The notes under the pieces are model-generated. The model searched no databases. It saw only the letters and a program-made list of their open reading frames with translations, and had not been told where the DNA came from. From Clostridiales bacterium (GTDB lineage Bacteria > Bacillota > Clostridia > Oscillospirales > CAG-272): a DNA stretch of 40,024 bases. The translations under genes and the position numbers were made by a program. The stretch spans positions 1 to 40,024 of the forward strand of contig DPGD01000041.1 of NCBI GenBank assembly GCA_003522145.1, written 5' to 3'. Below are positions 1-8,601 of the stretch, in pieces. Position 1 is the first letter of the stretch; each line of letters opens with the position of its first letter.

Positions 1-2312
1 ACACCGTTGGTGATGCCGGAAGCGGTCTTGAGAGAATAACTGCCGATCTTACTGCTTTCCTGGGTATAGATCCAGGCATCCTTTCCGGAAGCCACATTGG
101 TTTTTTCTCCTCCGTCCGGATTCACCGGTTCTCCTATGGCCGTGCCGTATACATCCATTTTGCTGATCGTAAAGTCCGTACCTTTGCTGTAATACAGACC
201 GATCACCCGGATGTACCGGGCTTGCACCTTTTCCACAGCCACGGTGTAGCCGTTTTCAAATTCCATCTCGTTATCGGTCTTGGTGAATACGGTCTCAAAG
301 GTTTCCCCGTCCCGGGAAACCTGAATCTCGTATTTGAATACGGCGTTCACAAAGGCATACAGTGTCTTGTCCCCTCCGCAGACCAGGTGAATTTTTTCGA
401 TTTCGCAGAGTCTTCCCAGATCCATCTGTGCATAGCAACTGTCGGTACCGTATGCGCCGAAATTGGTGGTCACGGTCCCAGCGGCGTTTTTCAGCCTCTT
501 ACCTGTAGACAGGATACGGTCGGTCGGCAGGATCTCCGCTCCGTCGGACACCTCACCGCTGTATACGGGATCGGTCAGGGCAGAGGGATCATCCCCCTTG
601 TCCAGCGCCTTGACAAACTGCTCCACATAAGGGTACAGAATATCGTATCCCCGGTTGTTGGGATGAACATAGTCCCCCAGTGCATACCGGGTGGTAGGCT
701 GTAAACGCCCGGTCACTTCGGCGTTGTTGTACAGATCCATGTAAGGAATATTCCACTTGTCACATATTGCTTTTGCCACCGAGAAATACTCGCTCATATC
801 CGAGGTTCTGCCGTTGGTGGAGGCAGGCATGGCAAAATTGACGATAAATCCGATTTTCGCTTCGGGATAGGTTTTCTTGGCATAGGCAATGGTATACTCA
901 AATCCGCCTGCAAAGGTGCTCACATCAAAGGTGCTCTCATCAAAGTTATCTGCAGCGGTCATGCTGCCCACAGGCGCACTGCACCAGGCATCGTTCACAC
1001 CGCCCTGCAACACGATCAGGTCAAACTTTGTGCCCTTGTTGTTCACCAGCTGATTATAGATCACATTCCGGCTGCTCACTGCGGTGGAAGCGGAATTCCA
1101 GACATTCACCAAAGACATAGTGGCGCCTGATACGCCGGAGTTCACAAAGCTCATGCAGTTGGCAGTCCCCACTCTTCCGGGCCAGCCGGCAATGGGTGTG
1201 GTCAGGGGATTATACCGCTCGCAGATCGCCTCGGTAATGGAGTCGCCGGCAAAAAGAATGGTTTTTCCGGCCAAAGGACTGTCCCGATCCACATCGATCA
1301 GGGGAACAATGGGTCCGTTCTTCAAGAAATCCAAAGAGGCGCTGTTCGTTTCATCGGGGGTAAAGGCGCCTTCCGCACTGGTGCCGGCATAAAGCAATTT
1401 GCTTCCGTCATAAACCGCCAGAGACAGGGTGAAGGCATGCCCGGGAGTCAGCGTACAGCCGTACTCGCAGACCGGCAATCTCCAGAAGGAGCCGGGCAAC
1501 TCATAGCCTAAATCCCGTGCACTGTAATCGAAGGACTGGCATTCACCGGTGTTCTCGTCCTTGATGGTACAAGTGACCCTGTAGGTCCGGTTTCTCAATG
1601 CGGAAGCCAGGGCCGTGTTTTCTGCCGCAGTTCCGCCGAAAATCGTCGGAACAGACAGAATGAAGGAGGTTCTTCCCTGATAGTTCTCCACTCTGCCGAA
1701 CTGAGGAGCAAAGAGCAGTGCGCCGTCGGTCACTCTGTCCGGAGCGGTTTCGCCCGCATGCAGACTGCCCATAACGGTGATCTCATTGAGATAGAACCAG
1801 TTCTCGGCAGGAGTCATCGTTCCGTAACGGTAATAGGTCACATAGACCCGGATGTAACGGGCGGTCAGGGCCTGTCCCTCGATGTCATAACCGCTTGAGG
1901 TCTGCTGCACCTGAGGCATTTTGCCGTAGTAGGTCCAGTCTGCTATAGCTACCTCCGGATCATTGGAGAAATAGACCTTTGCCGCCGTGGTAACTCCGGT
2001 ATAGCCGGCTAAGTTCACAGAGGAAATGTCGTATTTTGCACCCAGATCCACCAGAATGTAGTTGTCGGATTCATCCGTGATCTCATCGGTCAGTTTGGAC
2101 TTGAAATTCTGGAATTTCAGACTGTCGCTGTTATTGGTCTTGCTGCCGTCTGTCAGCCCCAATGTTGCCGTGGACGCTTTTCCGGCAGCATAGGCATACC
2201 GCCCCAAGGCCGCATTTTCCTCTGCACCGAAAACCCACATCGGACTTACGGCACATACCGTAAACAACATGAGAATACACAGAATCCATGCCACTGTACG
2301 CTTTCTCACCAT
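1..2312 (-). CDS. Secreted SGNH/GDSL hydrolase with discoidin (F5/8 type C-like) domains, C-terminus cut by window edge
   Basis: About 770 codons are visible and the gene runs off the left edge. The start is the ATG at 2312, preceded by a purine-rich GGAGAGGGAG site. Residues 1-32 form a signal peptide (MVRKRTVAW, a hydrophobic core, then AEEN). A first discoidin-like beta-sandwich (about 40-170) ends in ARYIRVYV and FYLNEITVMG. An SGNH hydrolase core spans about 345-570, with block I GDSIT (Ser358), block III GGVND and block V DYVHPNN (Asp547, His550), so the catalytic triad is present. A second discoidin-like domain (about 585-720) has ARYIRVIGLYYS and ISKMDVYG. A further domain begins at the cut end. 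The protein probably deacylates or de-esterifies plant or mucin glycans outside the cell, with the discoidin domains binding carbohydrate. It is divergent from the GH127/GH27 pair. The exact substrate cannot be read from sequence. Confidence 0.85.
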   Translation of the reverse strand, partial: MVRKRTVAWILCILMLFTVCAVSPMWVFGAEENAALGRYAYAAGKASTATLGLTDGSKTNNSDSLKFQNFKSKLTDEITDESDNYILVDLGAKYDISSVNLAGYTGVTTAAKVYFSNDPEVAIADWTYYGKMPQVQQTSSGYDIEGQALTARYIRVYVTYYRYGTMTPAENWFYLNEITVMGSLHAGETAPDRVTDGALLFAPQFGRVENYQGRTSFILSVPTIFGGTAAENTALASALRNRTYRVTCTIKDENTGECQSFDYSARDLGYELPGSFWRLPVCEYGCTLTPGHAFTLSLAVYDGSKLLYAGTSAEGAFTPDETNSASLDFLKNGPIVPLIDVDRDSPLAGKTILFAGDSITEAICERYNPLTTPIAGWPGRVGTANCMSFVNSGVSGATMSLVNVWNSASTAVSSRNVIYNQLVNNKGTKFDLIVLQGGVNDAWCSAPVGSMTAADNFDESTFDVSTFAGGFEYTIAYAKKTYPEAKIGFIVNFAMPASTNGRTSDMSEYFSVAKAICDKWNIPYMDLYNNAEVTGRLQPTTRYALGDYVHPNNRGYDILYPYVEQFVKALDKGDDPSALTDPVYSGEVSDGAEILPTDRILSTGKRLKNAAGTVTTNFGAYGTDSCYAQMDLGRLCEIEKIHLVCGGDKTLYAFVNAVFKYEIQVSRDGETFETVFTKTDNEMEFENGYTVAVEKVQARYIRVIGLYYSKGTDFTISKMDVYGTAIGEPVNPDGGEKTNVASGKDAWIYTQESSKIGSYSLKTASGITNG

Positions 2313-2400
2313 ATCTCCCTCTCCTTCTCATTTTCCCTTGCAATGAAGGTCGTCACAGAGCAGCAAAGCACGAAGAACCCTGCCTCTCTTATGCTTTGTC

Positions 2401-2430
2401 AGTATACCATTATTTCGTCTTTCAAGTCAA
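2401..2430 (-). promoter_or_regulatory. Sigma-A-type promoter of the SGNH hydrolase gene
   Basis: On the minus strand TTGACT (2430-2425) is followed by an 18-nt spacer and TATACT (2406-2401). This predicts a 5' leader of about 85 nt before the ATG at 2312. Confidence 0.65.
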
Positions 2431-2446
2431 GTCGAGGGGGCAAGAA

Positions 2447-2481
2447 TCGCAATTTTTGTCTAACGGTTCGCAATTTTCGTC
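2447..2481. repeat. Pair of 14-bp direct repeats, candidate activator site
   Basis: TCGCAATTTTTGTC (2447-2460) and TCGCAATTTTCGTC (2468-2481) differ at one position and start 21 bp apart, which is two helical turns. They lie just upstream of the -35 box of the minus-strand SGNH gene and about 170 bp upstream of the GH127 promoter. Direct repeats with 21-bp spacing are typical of AraC/XylS-family sites at sugar loci. The regulator is not in this window. Confidence 0.5.
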
Positions 2482-2650
2482 CACTCGCTTGTGCTGTATA
2501 TTCCTTATTAAAACAAATTCTCCAAAAGTATTTTCACCCGGATTTTTCCCAGTTGCGTCTCCTTGGCCGAATGCTCCCTGCATCCGCCGGTTTTCACACC
2601 GCCGGATCGATATTCGGGCCGGATTTTATCCTGTAATCTGCAAAAAACAA

Positions 2651-2679
2651 TTGACAAATGTTCAGAATATTGGTATACT
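2651..2679 (+). promoter_or_regulatory. Sigma-A-type promoter of the GH127-GH27 genes
   Basis: TTGACA (2651-2656), a 17-nt spacer and TATACT (2674-2679) make a near-consensus promoter about 65 nt upstream of the GH127 start. The rest of the spacer (2482-2650) shows no gene. Confidence 0.75.
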
Positions 2680-2752
2680 TACCGGGTAGAAAAAATTCCC
2701 CGTCGTGTCATGTGTGATACATATTCTTAATGGGGAGAAGGAGCAGACAGGT

Positions 2753-4699
2753 ATGGTAAAGAATTACGCAAGATTTGAAGAGGTCGGCATCCGGCAGATC
2801 AAACCGGAGGGTTGGTTGGGCGATTTTTTGAGAAAGCAGGCCGAAGGGCTGACGGGACACCTGGAAGTGGCCGGGTATCCCTTTGACCGGGTGGGCTGGG
2901 ATCGCTTCGATGTAGACACCACCAAGAGCAATGACAACCCCGGATGGTGGGCCTATGAGCAGACCGGATACTGGCTGGACGGCATGGAACGGTTGGCAGA
3001 GCTGTTGGGCGACCGGAAGCTGAAGGCCAAGGCGGAAAGGTCTTTTGACTATGTTTTGCAGAATGCCGATCCCGACGGATACTTAGGCCCGAAACTCTTA
3101 AAAAATTCCGATGGTTGGAACCGTTGGCCCCATGTGGTCTTTTTCAGAGCCGTGATGGCAAAATATTCCGCCACAGGAGACCTGTCCCTTGTGGAGGCCG
3201 TGCGCCGTCACTACCTGGAGGAGCCTCAGAGACACAACAAGGCACGGGATGTCCTGAATGTGGAAATCATGCTCTGGGCATATCTGAAAACCGGCGACAA
3301 AAGACTTTTGGACATGGCAGAAAAGGATTTTGCCGAGTACAACGAACAGTGCAAAGACGACAACTGCGTGAAGGCCCAGCTCTCTCCCAAGAAGGCCTAC
3401 GCCCACGGTGTCACCTACAACGAATATTCCAAGCTGGGCGCCATTCTCTATTCCTGCACCGGCAAGAAGGAATACCTGAAGCCGGTCATCAAGGCCTACA
3501 AAAAGATCGACCGCTATCAGATGCTCCCCGACGGTCTGCACTGCTCCAATGAGTTCCTTCTGGACAACGATTATATGCAATCCCACGAAACCTGCGATGT
3601 GACCGATTACACCTGGGCTATGGGCTATCTGCTGATGGCCACCGGCAAAGCCGAGTATGCAGACAAGATCGAAAAGTGTATCTTCAACGCCGGTATCGGT
3701 GCGGTGGAAGAGAACTTCAAAGCCTTGCAGTATCTCTCCTGCGCCAACCAGCTGATTCTGGATCGGACCTCCAACCATGCGGACTTCTTACAGGGAGACA
3801 AATGGATGTCCTACCGTCCCAACCCGGGCACCGAATGCTGCGCCGGGAATGTGAACCGTTTCTTCCCCAATTACTGCGCCAGAATGTGGATGAAGAAGGG
3901 CAAGACCATTGTGGCCGCCCTCTACGGTGCCTCCACCGTGACCTACGGAACCAGAAGCGCCAAGGTCACCATCAAGGAAGACACGGCTTACCCCTTTGAG
4001 GATCAGATCCGCTTCTCTTTCTCTCTGAACGGCGAACGGAAGCTGAAATTCTGTCTGCGCCTGCCCGGATGGTGCAAGAATCCCACTCTGCTGGTCAACG
4101 GCGCACCTGCGGAATACACCGTAAAGGACGGCTTTGCCACCATACAGAGAGTATTCCGGAACGGAGACCTGGTCTCCCTGGACCTGCCTTCTGAACTGGA
4201 GGTAAAGGATTGGGGTCCCGACGGCCGGTTTGTGGAAAAGGGGCCTCTGCTGTATACCTACGGCATGAAGGGCGACCGTCAGATCGACGAGAAGGAAGAG
4301 CGTCAGACCAAGGAATTTCCGGCATACAACATCTATCCCGATAAGCCCTTCAATTATGCCATTCTTCCCGAAAAGGGACTTTCCTTCCGCAAAACCAGGA
4401 TGGGAGAGAATCCCTGGAGTATTGAGGGAACACCCTACAGCATCTCGGTCAAGGCCAGAAGAATTCCCTCTTGGAGAACGGTAACCAGAACCGTGATCCA
4501 TCCGGTTTATAACCTGTACACCCGTCCTTGGAAACGGGAAGAAAAGAAGGGAAAATTCGTTTTCACGCCCAGATATCCTTCTGCGAAAACCATCGCCAAA
4601 AACGGAGTGGGCGAGATTGAAAACATCACTTTGGTGCCCTATGCCGTCGCCAAGGTCAGAGTGACCGTGTTCCCCAAGCTGGACAAAATTGAAAAATAA
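2753..4699 (+). CDS. GH127 family beta-L-arabinofuranosidase-like glycoside hydrolase
   Basis: The protein is 648 aa with no evident signal peptide, so it probably acts in the cytoplasm on imported oligosaccharides. The start is the ATG at 2753 with GGAG nine bases upstream. An in-frame GTG at 2705 is less likely because it has no such site. The (alpha/alpha)6-barrel family DUF1680/GH127 is recognised by its zinc-thiolate catalytic centre. Glu279 and Cys281 lie in HETCDV and Cys362-Cys363 in TECCAGN. These match Glu338, Cys340, Cys417 and Cys418 of the HypBA1 enzyme of Bifidobacterium. Glu267 (SNEF) is a candidate acid/base. The C-terminal part is beta-rich. The enzyme would release L-arabinofuranose from plant glycoproteins or arabinan-type glycans. 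It is followed 88 bp later by a GH27 enzyme that would remove galactose or arabinopyranose caps. Confidence 0.88.
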   Translation: MVKNYARFEEVGIRQIKPEGWLGDFLRKQAEGLTGHLEVAGYPFDRVGWDRFDVDTTKSNDNPGWWAYEQTGYWLDGMERLAELLGDRKLKAKAERSFDYVLQNADPDGYLGPKLLKNSDGWNRWPHVVFFRAVMAKYSATGDLSLVEAVRRHYLEEPQRHNKARDVLNVEIMLWAYLKTGDKRLLDMAEKDFAEYNEQCKDDNCVKAQLSPKKAYAHGVTYNEYSKLGAILYSCTGKKEYLKPVIKAYKKIDRYQMLPDGLHCSNEFLLDNDYMQSHETCDVTDYTWAMGYLLMATGKAEYADKIEKCIFNAGIGAVEENFKALQYLSCANQLILDRTSNHADFLQGDKWMSYRPNPGTECCAGNVNRFFPNYCARMWMKKGKTIVAALYGASTVTYGTRSAKVTIKEDTAYPFEDQIRFSFSLNGERKLKFCLRLPGWCKNPTLLVNGAPAEYTVKDGFATIQRVFRNGDLVSLDLPSELEVKDWGPDGRFVEKGPLLYTYGMKGDRQIDEKEERQTKEFPAYNIYPDKPFNYAILPEKGLSFRKTRMGENPWSIEGTPYSISVKARRIPSWRTVTRTVIHPVYNLYTRPWKREEKKGKFVFTPRYPSAKTIAKNGVGEIENITLVPYAVAKVRVTVFPKLDKIEK

Positions 4700-4707
4700 A
4701 CGACCGA

Positions 4708-4757
4708 AAGAAGAGGGCGGAGCCGACAACTGTGCGTCCGCCCCTTCTTGCTTTTGA
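4708..4757 (+). terminator. Intergenic hairpin with T tail, possible attenuator
   Basis: AAGAAG-A-GGGCGGA (4708-4721) pairs with TCCGCCC-C-TTCTT (4737-4749), leaving one A/C mismatch, and is followed by GCTTTT. No separate promoter is obvious before the next gene. It therefore may end part of the transcripts and lower GH27 expression relative to GH127. Confidence 0.5.
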
Positions 4758-4787
4758 AATATTTGAAATAACGGGAGGAAAAGTACC

Positions 4788-5918
4788 ATGCGCGATCAGA
4801 AACAACCTATGGGATTCAACACCTGGAACACCTTCGGAACCGATATTGACGAAAAAACCGTCCGAGAGTTGGCCTGCGCCCTTGCGGACAAGGGGTTAGC
4901 CAAAGCCGGTTATACCTATCTGTGCCTTGATGACGGCTGGTCGGAAAAACAGCGGGATCCTCAGACGGGGCGTCTCTTACCCGATCGGGACAAATTTCCT
5001 TCCGGAATGAAGGCTCTTGTTGACTATGTTCACGGAAAGGGACTGAAGTTCGGCATTTATTCCTGCGCCGGTGCCCTGACCTGCCAGACTCTTCCCGGCT
5101 CCTTCGACCAAGAATTTCTGGACGCCCGGACCTTTGCGGAATGGGGGTGCGACTATCTCAAATACGACTACTGTTACCGGCCGGCAGTGGACTCCAAAAT
5201 TCTCTATCGCCGCATGGGCATGGCTCTGCGGGCCACCGGCAAAGAGATCCTTTATTCCATCTGCACCGGCGGCTGTGAGCATCCGGAGCGCTGGGCCAGG
5301 TCTGCCGGAGGAGACCTGTTCCGCACCACGGCCGACATTGAGGACAACTATGAGTCCTTTAAACAGATTGCCGAATCCCAGCTGCACAATCTCTGCTGTT
5401 CCGCTCCGGGCGGCTACAACGATCTGGATATGCTGACCGTGGGTATGCACGGAAAAGGAAATGTGGGGGCCGGCGGATGTACCGACCGGGAATACAAAAC
5501 CGAATTTGTTCTCTGGTGCCTCTACGGGGCCCCGCTGATGTTGGGCTGTGACATCCGGATACTGGAGGGGGAACTGCTGGAGCTGGTGAAAAATAAAAAT
5601 CTCATCGCCCTTTGCAGGGATCCCGAATGTCGCCCTGCCTTTGAGGTCAGCGCACATCCTTGGATTGCCGGACGGAAGGTTTATATGCGTTTCCTTTCCG
5701 ACGGTTCCTACGCCGTGGCCTTTTTCAATTTCAGCGAAACGGCGGGAAATATTCCCTTTTATCTGTTTAATGCAGGTCTGACCTCCTCCTCCGGATACGG
5801 TATGATCCTTGAAAATATGCTGACCGGCGAACGCTCGGAAATTCAGACCTCGGTCTTTGAAGTCGATTTGAAGCCTCACGACTGTGCCATCTTCCGGGCA
5901 CGGCTGGTGAAGATTTAG
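4788..5918 (+). CDS. GH27 alpha-galactosidase / beta-L-arabinopyranosidase-like hydrolase
   Basis: The protein is 376 aa. The ATG at 4788 follows a GGGAGG-type site (CGGGAGGAAAAG). It has no signal peptide and is probably cytoplasmic. The (beta/alpha)8 barrel starts with MGFNTWNTFG, the GH27 hallmark at strand 1, followed by LCLDDGW. The nucleophile is Asp127 in YLKYDYC and the acid/base is Asp214 in NDLDML. A C-terminal beta domain (about 285-376) completes the usual architecture. Family members cleave alpha-D-galactosides or beta-L-arabinopyranosides. With the upstream GH127 gene this points to the breakdown of arabinose- and galactose-decorated plant glycans. Which sugar is preferred cannot be decided from sequence. 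Confidence 0.87.
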   Translation: MRDQKQPMGFNTWNTFGTDIDEKTVRELACALADKGLAKAGYTYLCLDDGWSEKQRDPQTGRLLPDRDKFPSGMKALVDYVHGKGLKFGIYSCAGALTCQTLPGSFDQEFLDARTFAEWGCDYLKYDYCYRPAVDSKILYRRMGMALRATGKEILYSICTGGCEHPERWARSAGGDLFRTTADIEDNYESFKQIAESQLHNLCCSAPGGYNDLDMLTVGMHGKGNVGAGGCTDREYKTEFVLWCLYGAPLMLGCDIRILEGELLELVKNKNLIALCRDPECRPAFEVSAHPWIAGRKVYMRFLSDGSYAVAFFNFSETAGNIPFYLFNAGLTSSSGYGMILENMLTGERSEIQTSVFEVDLKPHDCAIFRARLVKI

Positions 5919-5957
5919 AGCGTATTCAGAATTTTTAATTATTTTTGAATTTGCTCT
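5917..5957 (+). other. Imperfect hairpin after the GH27 stop codon
   Basis: AGAGC (5917-5921) and ATTCA (5924-5928) pair with TGAAT (5946-5950) and GCTCT (5953-5957). It has no clear T tail and runs up to the -35 box of the aquaporin promoter, so it may be a weak terminator or a regulatory fold. Confidence 0.35.
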
Positions 5958-5985
5958 TGAAATTATAAACGAATTGTGCTAAAAT
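5957..5985 (+). promoter_or_regulatory. Sigma-A-type promoter of the aquaporin gene
   Basis: TTGAAA (5957-5962), a 17-nt spacer and TAAAAT (5980-5985). This leaves a leader of about 105 nt before the ATG at 6099. Confidence 0.6.
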
Positions 5986-6098
5986 GTGGTGGAAATGTTG
6001 TTTGCTCTTTGTTTTGTGAAGAATTGTTCACATGTACGGTTTTTCAGAGAAAAAAATTGCACCAAGGGTCAAAAAGCGGATGGAAGGAGAATAAAACC

Positions 6099-6806
6099 AT
6101 GAATACATTCAGAAGAGCGGCTGCGGAATTCATCGGAACCTGTGTTTTGGTTGTGGTCGGTTGCGGAACCGCCATGACGGTGGGCTGTTCCGGCACAGGT
6201 TATCTGCTCACTGCCCTTGCTTTCGGCCTGGGTCTGCTGACTATGGCCTATTCCATCGGAAACATTTCGGGCTGCCACATCAATCCGGCCCTGTCCTTTG
6301 CCATGCTGATTCTGGGAAAAATGAGTTATAAGGACTTCTTTGCCTACATCCTTGCCCAGAATTTGGGAGCCCTGGCCGGTTCGGGAATCCTTTCCCTGAT
6401 TTTCAAAATGGGAAATCTGACCGACCGTACGGGAGTCTACGGGGCCAACGGGCTCGGCGCTTTGGAGGGAGATATTGCCGCCGGGCTGATTGTGGAGCTG
6501 GTGCTGACCTTCATTTTTGTGACAGCCGTTCTGGGCATCTCCGATCGGGAAGACCGAACCGATCTGTCCGGCCTGATTTCCGCCCTTTCCCTTTCCGGCG
6601 TACACATTCTCGGTATCGGGCTGACCGGCACCTCGGTGAACCCGGCCCGCTCCTTGGGACCCGCCCTGATGTCGCTTTTCGTCAACGGAAACACCCGGCC
6701 TTTAGCCAATCTGTGGATTTTTATCGTCGCCCCTCTTGCAGGCGCATCTCTTGCGGCGTTGGTCTACAATTGGCTCAGGGGCAGAACCGGACTGGCGGAG
6801 GACTGA
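6099..6806 (+). CDS. aqpZ: AqpZ-like water channel (MIP family)
   Basis: The protein is 235 aa and is an integral membrane channel with six expected membrane spans. The start is the ATG at 6099 after GGAAGGAG. Longer in-frame starts lack a ribosome site. Both half-helix signatures are present: NPA at residues 62-64 and NPAR at 181-184. The selectivity filter residues match water-specific AqpZ in position: Phe42, His169, Thr178 and Arg184, with the same His-to-Arg spacing of 15. Arg184 is followed by Ser rather than the Asp common in glycerol facilitators. It is therefore called an aquaporin rather than GlpF. It is transcribed alone and is separated from xseB by a two-way terminator. Confidence 0.85.
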   Translation: MNTFRRAAAEFIGTCVLVVVGCGTAMTVGCSGTGYLLTALAFGLGLLTMAYSIGNISGCHINPALSFAMLILGKMSYKDFFAYILAQNLGALAGSGILSLIFKMGNLTDRTGVYGANGLGALEGDIAAGLIVELVLTFIFVTAVLGISDREDRTDLSGLISALSLSGVHILGIGLTGTSVNPARSLGPALMSLFVNGNTRPLANLWIFIVAPLAGASLAALVYNWLRGRTGLAED

Positions 6807-6836
6807 GTTCTCCGGAAGATCGGCGATCCGTCACGC

Positions 6837-6877
6837 AAAAATTCCGTCATTAAACACACAAAAATTCCGTCATTAAA
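6837..6877. repeat. Tandem 18-bp direct repeat, 23-bp period
   Basis: The 18-bp unit AAAAATTCCGTCATTAAA occurs at 6837-6854 and again at 6860-6877, just upstream of the terminator stem. The function is unknown. It may be a small duplication. Confidence 0.6.
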
Positions 6878-6924
6878 AAAGAGGAACGATCTGCTGTTTC
6901 ACAGAGATCCTTCCTCTTTTCTTA
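6878..6924. terminator. Bidirectional intrinsic terminator between aqpZ and xseB
   Basis: GAGGAA-C-GATCT (6881-6892) pairs with AGATC-C-TTCCTC (6905-6916). It is flanked by an A run on the left and TTTTCTT on the right, so it can serve both convergent genes. Confidence 0.8.
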
Positions 6925-7052
6925 TGCTTTCTTTTACATTTCATCTATGCCGGCCGGCATTGCTCCGGCACTCGCCACACGCTCTGCCGGGCAGGAACGC
7001 CGGTGGCTTTTGCTTTTCTGCAGCGGTACCAACTATCTGCGGAAAACGGTTT

Positions 7053-7286
7053 TTACCCTTCAAAGGGAACCGTTTCTCCCTCCGGCGTCACCTTCTGCAC
7101 TCTTGCTTCCGCATCGGAAAGAAGGGCATTTGCCCGGCGCAAAAGAGCGGTACCCTCCTCGTACAGAGCCAGCATTTTATCCAACGGCTCCGCACCCGTT
7201 TCCAGTGTATTGACAATCTCCTCCAACCGGGCGCTTGCCTCCTCAAAGGTCATCTTTTCGGGTTCCTTTTTTCTCTTTTCTGCCAT
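7053..7286 (-). CDS. xseB: Exodeoxyribonuclease VII small subunit
   Basis: The protein is 77 aa, the usual length. The family signature is clear: MTFEEASARLEEIVNTLETG, then a second amphipathic helix with LALYEEGTALLRRANALL. Several copies of XseB wrap each XseA chain of the nuclease, which degrades single-stranded DNA to oligonucleotides in repair. The gene follows xseA after 2 bp, so it is co-transcribed and probably translationally coupled. It is the last gene of the nusB operon. Confidence 0.93.
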   Translation of the reverse strand: MAEKRKKEPEKMTFEEASARLEEIVNTLETGAEPLDKMLALYEEGTALLRRANALLSDAEARVQKVTPEGETVPFEG

Positions 7287-7288
7287 TT

Positions 7289-8593
7289 TTATACCTTTCC
7301 CCTTTCTTCTGCCGGTTCTTTAGCCGACTGTTCCCTGTTTCCCGCTTCGTCCTGAAAAACCTTTTTTATCTCTGCCTCTGCCCGGCCGTCGGCAAGACGC
7401 AACAAAACCTTCTGACCGGACGAAAGACTTTTGACCGATTGGACCACCCGTCCCTCCCCGTCAAACAGAGCGCTGTAGCCCCTTGTCAGCACCGCCATCG
7501 GGTTCAGGGTCAGCATTTTTTCGCCAAGCAACGACAATCCTTCCCTTTTCCCCTTCAACGCAACCTGGGTTTCCCTTCGGAATCGGCGGCTCTGCTGCGC
7601 CAGTGTGTTTTTCTTGACCTCCCACATGGCCTGAGGATCGGACAAGACCTTCTGCCCGGCAAACTGCTCAAGCAGTTCCCTTCTTTGTGCCAGTTCCCGC
7701 TCAAAGGCACTCAGCATCCGCCGTTCAAACTCCGCCAGATCCGCCAACAGCTCCTTTTTCTCCGGAACCGCCATCTCTGCTGCCGCAGAGGGTGTGGGGG
7801 CCCTTTTGTCGCAGACGAAATCGCAGAGCGTATAATCGGTTTCATGGCCCACCGCCGAAATCGTGGGAATGGGGCAGTCTGCCAGCGCTCTGCAAAGATT
7901 CTCGTCGTTAAAGGCCCACAGGTCCTCCATGGACCCGCCTCCCCGGCCGATGATCAGCACATCCACATTCCTTTTCGCTTTAAAGAAACGCAAGGCCTGC
8001 AACAACTGTCCCGGAGCCTCCGCACCCTGCACCGCCGCAGGGTACAGAAGAATTTCCGCCGCCGGGAACCGCCTTCCGGTCACATTGAGTATATCCCGGA
8101 AGGCCGCTCCCACCGGAGAGGTAATCACCCCCACCCGGCGGGGAAATGGGGGAAGGGGCTTTTTCCGGCTTTCCGATGTCAGCCCTTCCTCTTCAAACCT
8201 TTTCTTCAGCTTTTCAAAGGCGGCGTACAGTCCGCCCACGCCGTCAGGGGTCATACTGCGCACCACAAACTGATAGCGCCCGTCCTTGCCGTAAATCGTG
8301 GCACTGCCTCCGGCAAGCACCTGCATCCCGTTTTGGGGCAGGAACCGCAATCCGAAAGCATTGCCCGCAAACATCACGCAGGCAATTGTGGACCTTTCGT
8401 CCTTCAGAGAAAAATACGCATGTCCCGAAGGATACTTCTTATAGTTGGATATTTCCCCGCGCAGAGTGATCCCCCGCAAAAGCGGTTCATTTTCAAGAAG
8501 GGCTCTGGTCACTTCGTTGAATTGGGAAACCGAAAGAATTTTCTTTCGGGTATTTTCGTCGGCTCCGAAAAGCTCCCCAAGGAATTCATCCAT
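7289..8593 (-). CDS. xseA: Exodeoxyribonuclease VII large subunit
   Basis: The protein is 434 aa from the ATG at 8593, which has AGGAG four bases upstream. A GTG at 8605 that overlaps the upstream stop codon is an equally arguable start and adds four residues. An OB-fold domain (about 15-110, LRGEISNYKKYPSGHAYFSL) is followed by the catalytic domain. That domain has VGVITSPVGAAFRDI, the LIIGRGGGSMEDLWAFND motif and SAVGHETD. The coiled-coil region to which XseB binds ends in LTRGYSALFDGEG. Together with xseB it forms the single-strand-specific nuclease used in repair. It overlaps or abuts the M22 gene upstream, giving a tight operon. Confidence 0.93.
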   Translation of the reverse strand: MDEFLGELFGADENTRKKILSVSQFNEVTRALLENEPLLRGITLRGEISNYKKYPSGHAYFSLKDERSTIACVMFAGNAFGLRFLPQNGMQVLAGGSATIYGKDGRYQFVVRSMTPDGVGGLYAAFEKLKKRFEEEGLTSESRKKPLPPFPRRVGVITSPVGAAFRDILNVTGRRFPAAEILLYPAAVQGAEAPGQLLQALRFFKAKRNVDVLIIGRGGGSMEDLWAFNDENLCRALADCPIPTISAVGHETDYTLCDFVCDKRAPTPSAAAEMAVPEKKELLADLAEFERRMLSAFERELAQRRELLEQFAGQKVLSDPQAMWEVKKNTLAQQSRRFRRETQVALKGKREGLSLLGEKMLTLNPMAVLTRGYSALFDGEGRVVQSVKSLSSGQKVLLRLADGRAEAEIKKVFQDEAGNREQSAKEPAEERGKV

Positions 8594-8601
8594 GGCACTC
8601 C

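Noticed and set aside
222..1392. Plus-strand open frames opposite the SGNH gene
   Set aside because: They lie antisense to a gene with clear signal peptide, discoidin and GDSL motifs, and show no motif or ribosome site of their own.
3098..4789. Long minus-strand open frames opposite GH127
   Set aside because: They are shadows of the high G+C coding sequence. The plus-strand frame has catalytic Cys and Glu residues in place, while these have none.
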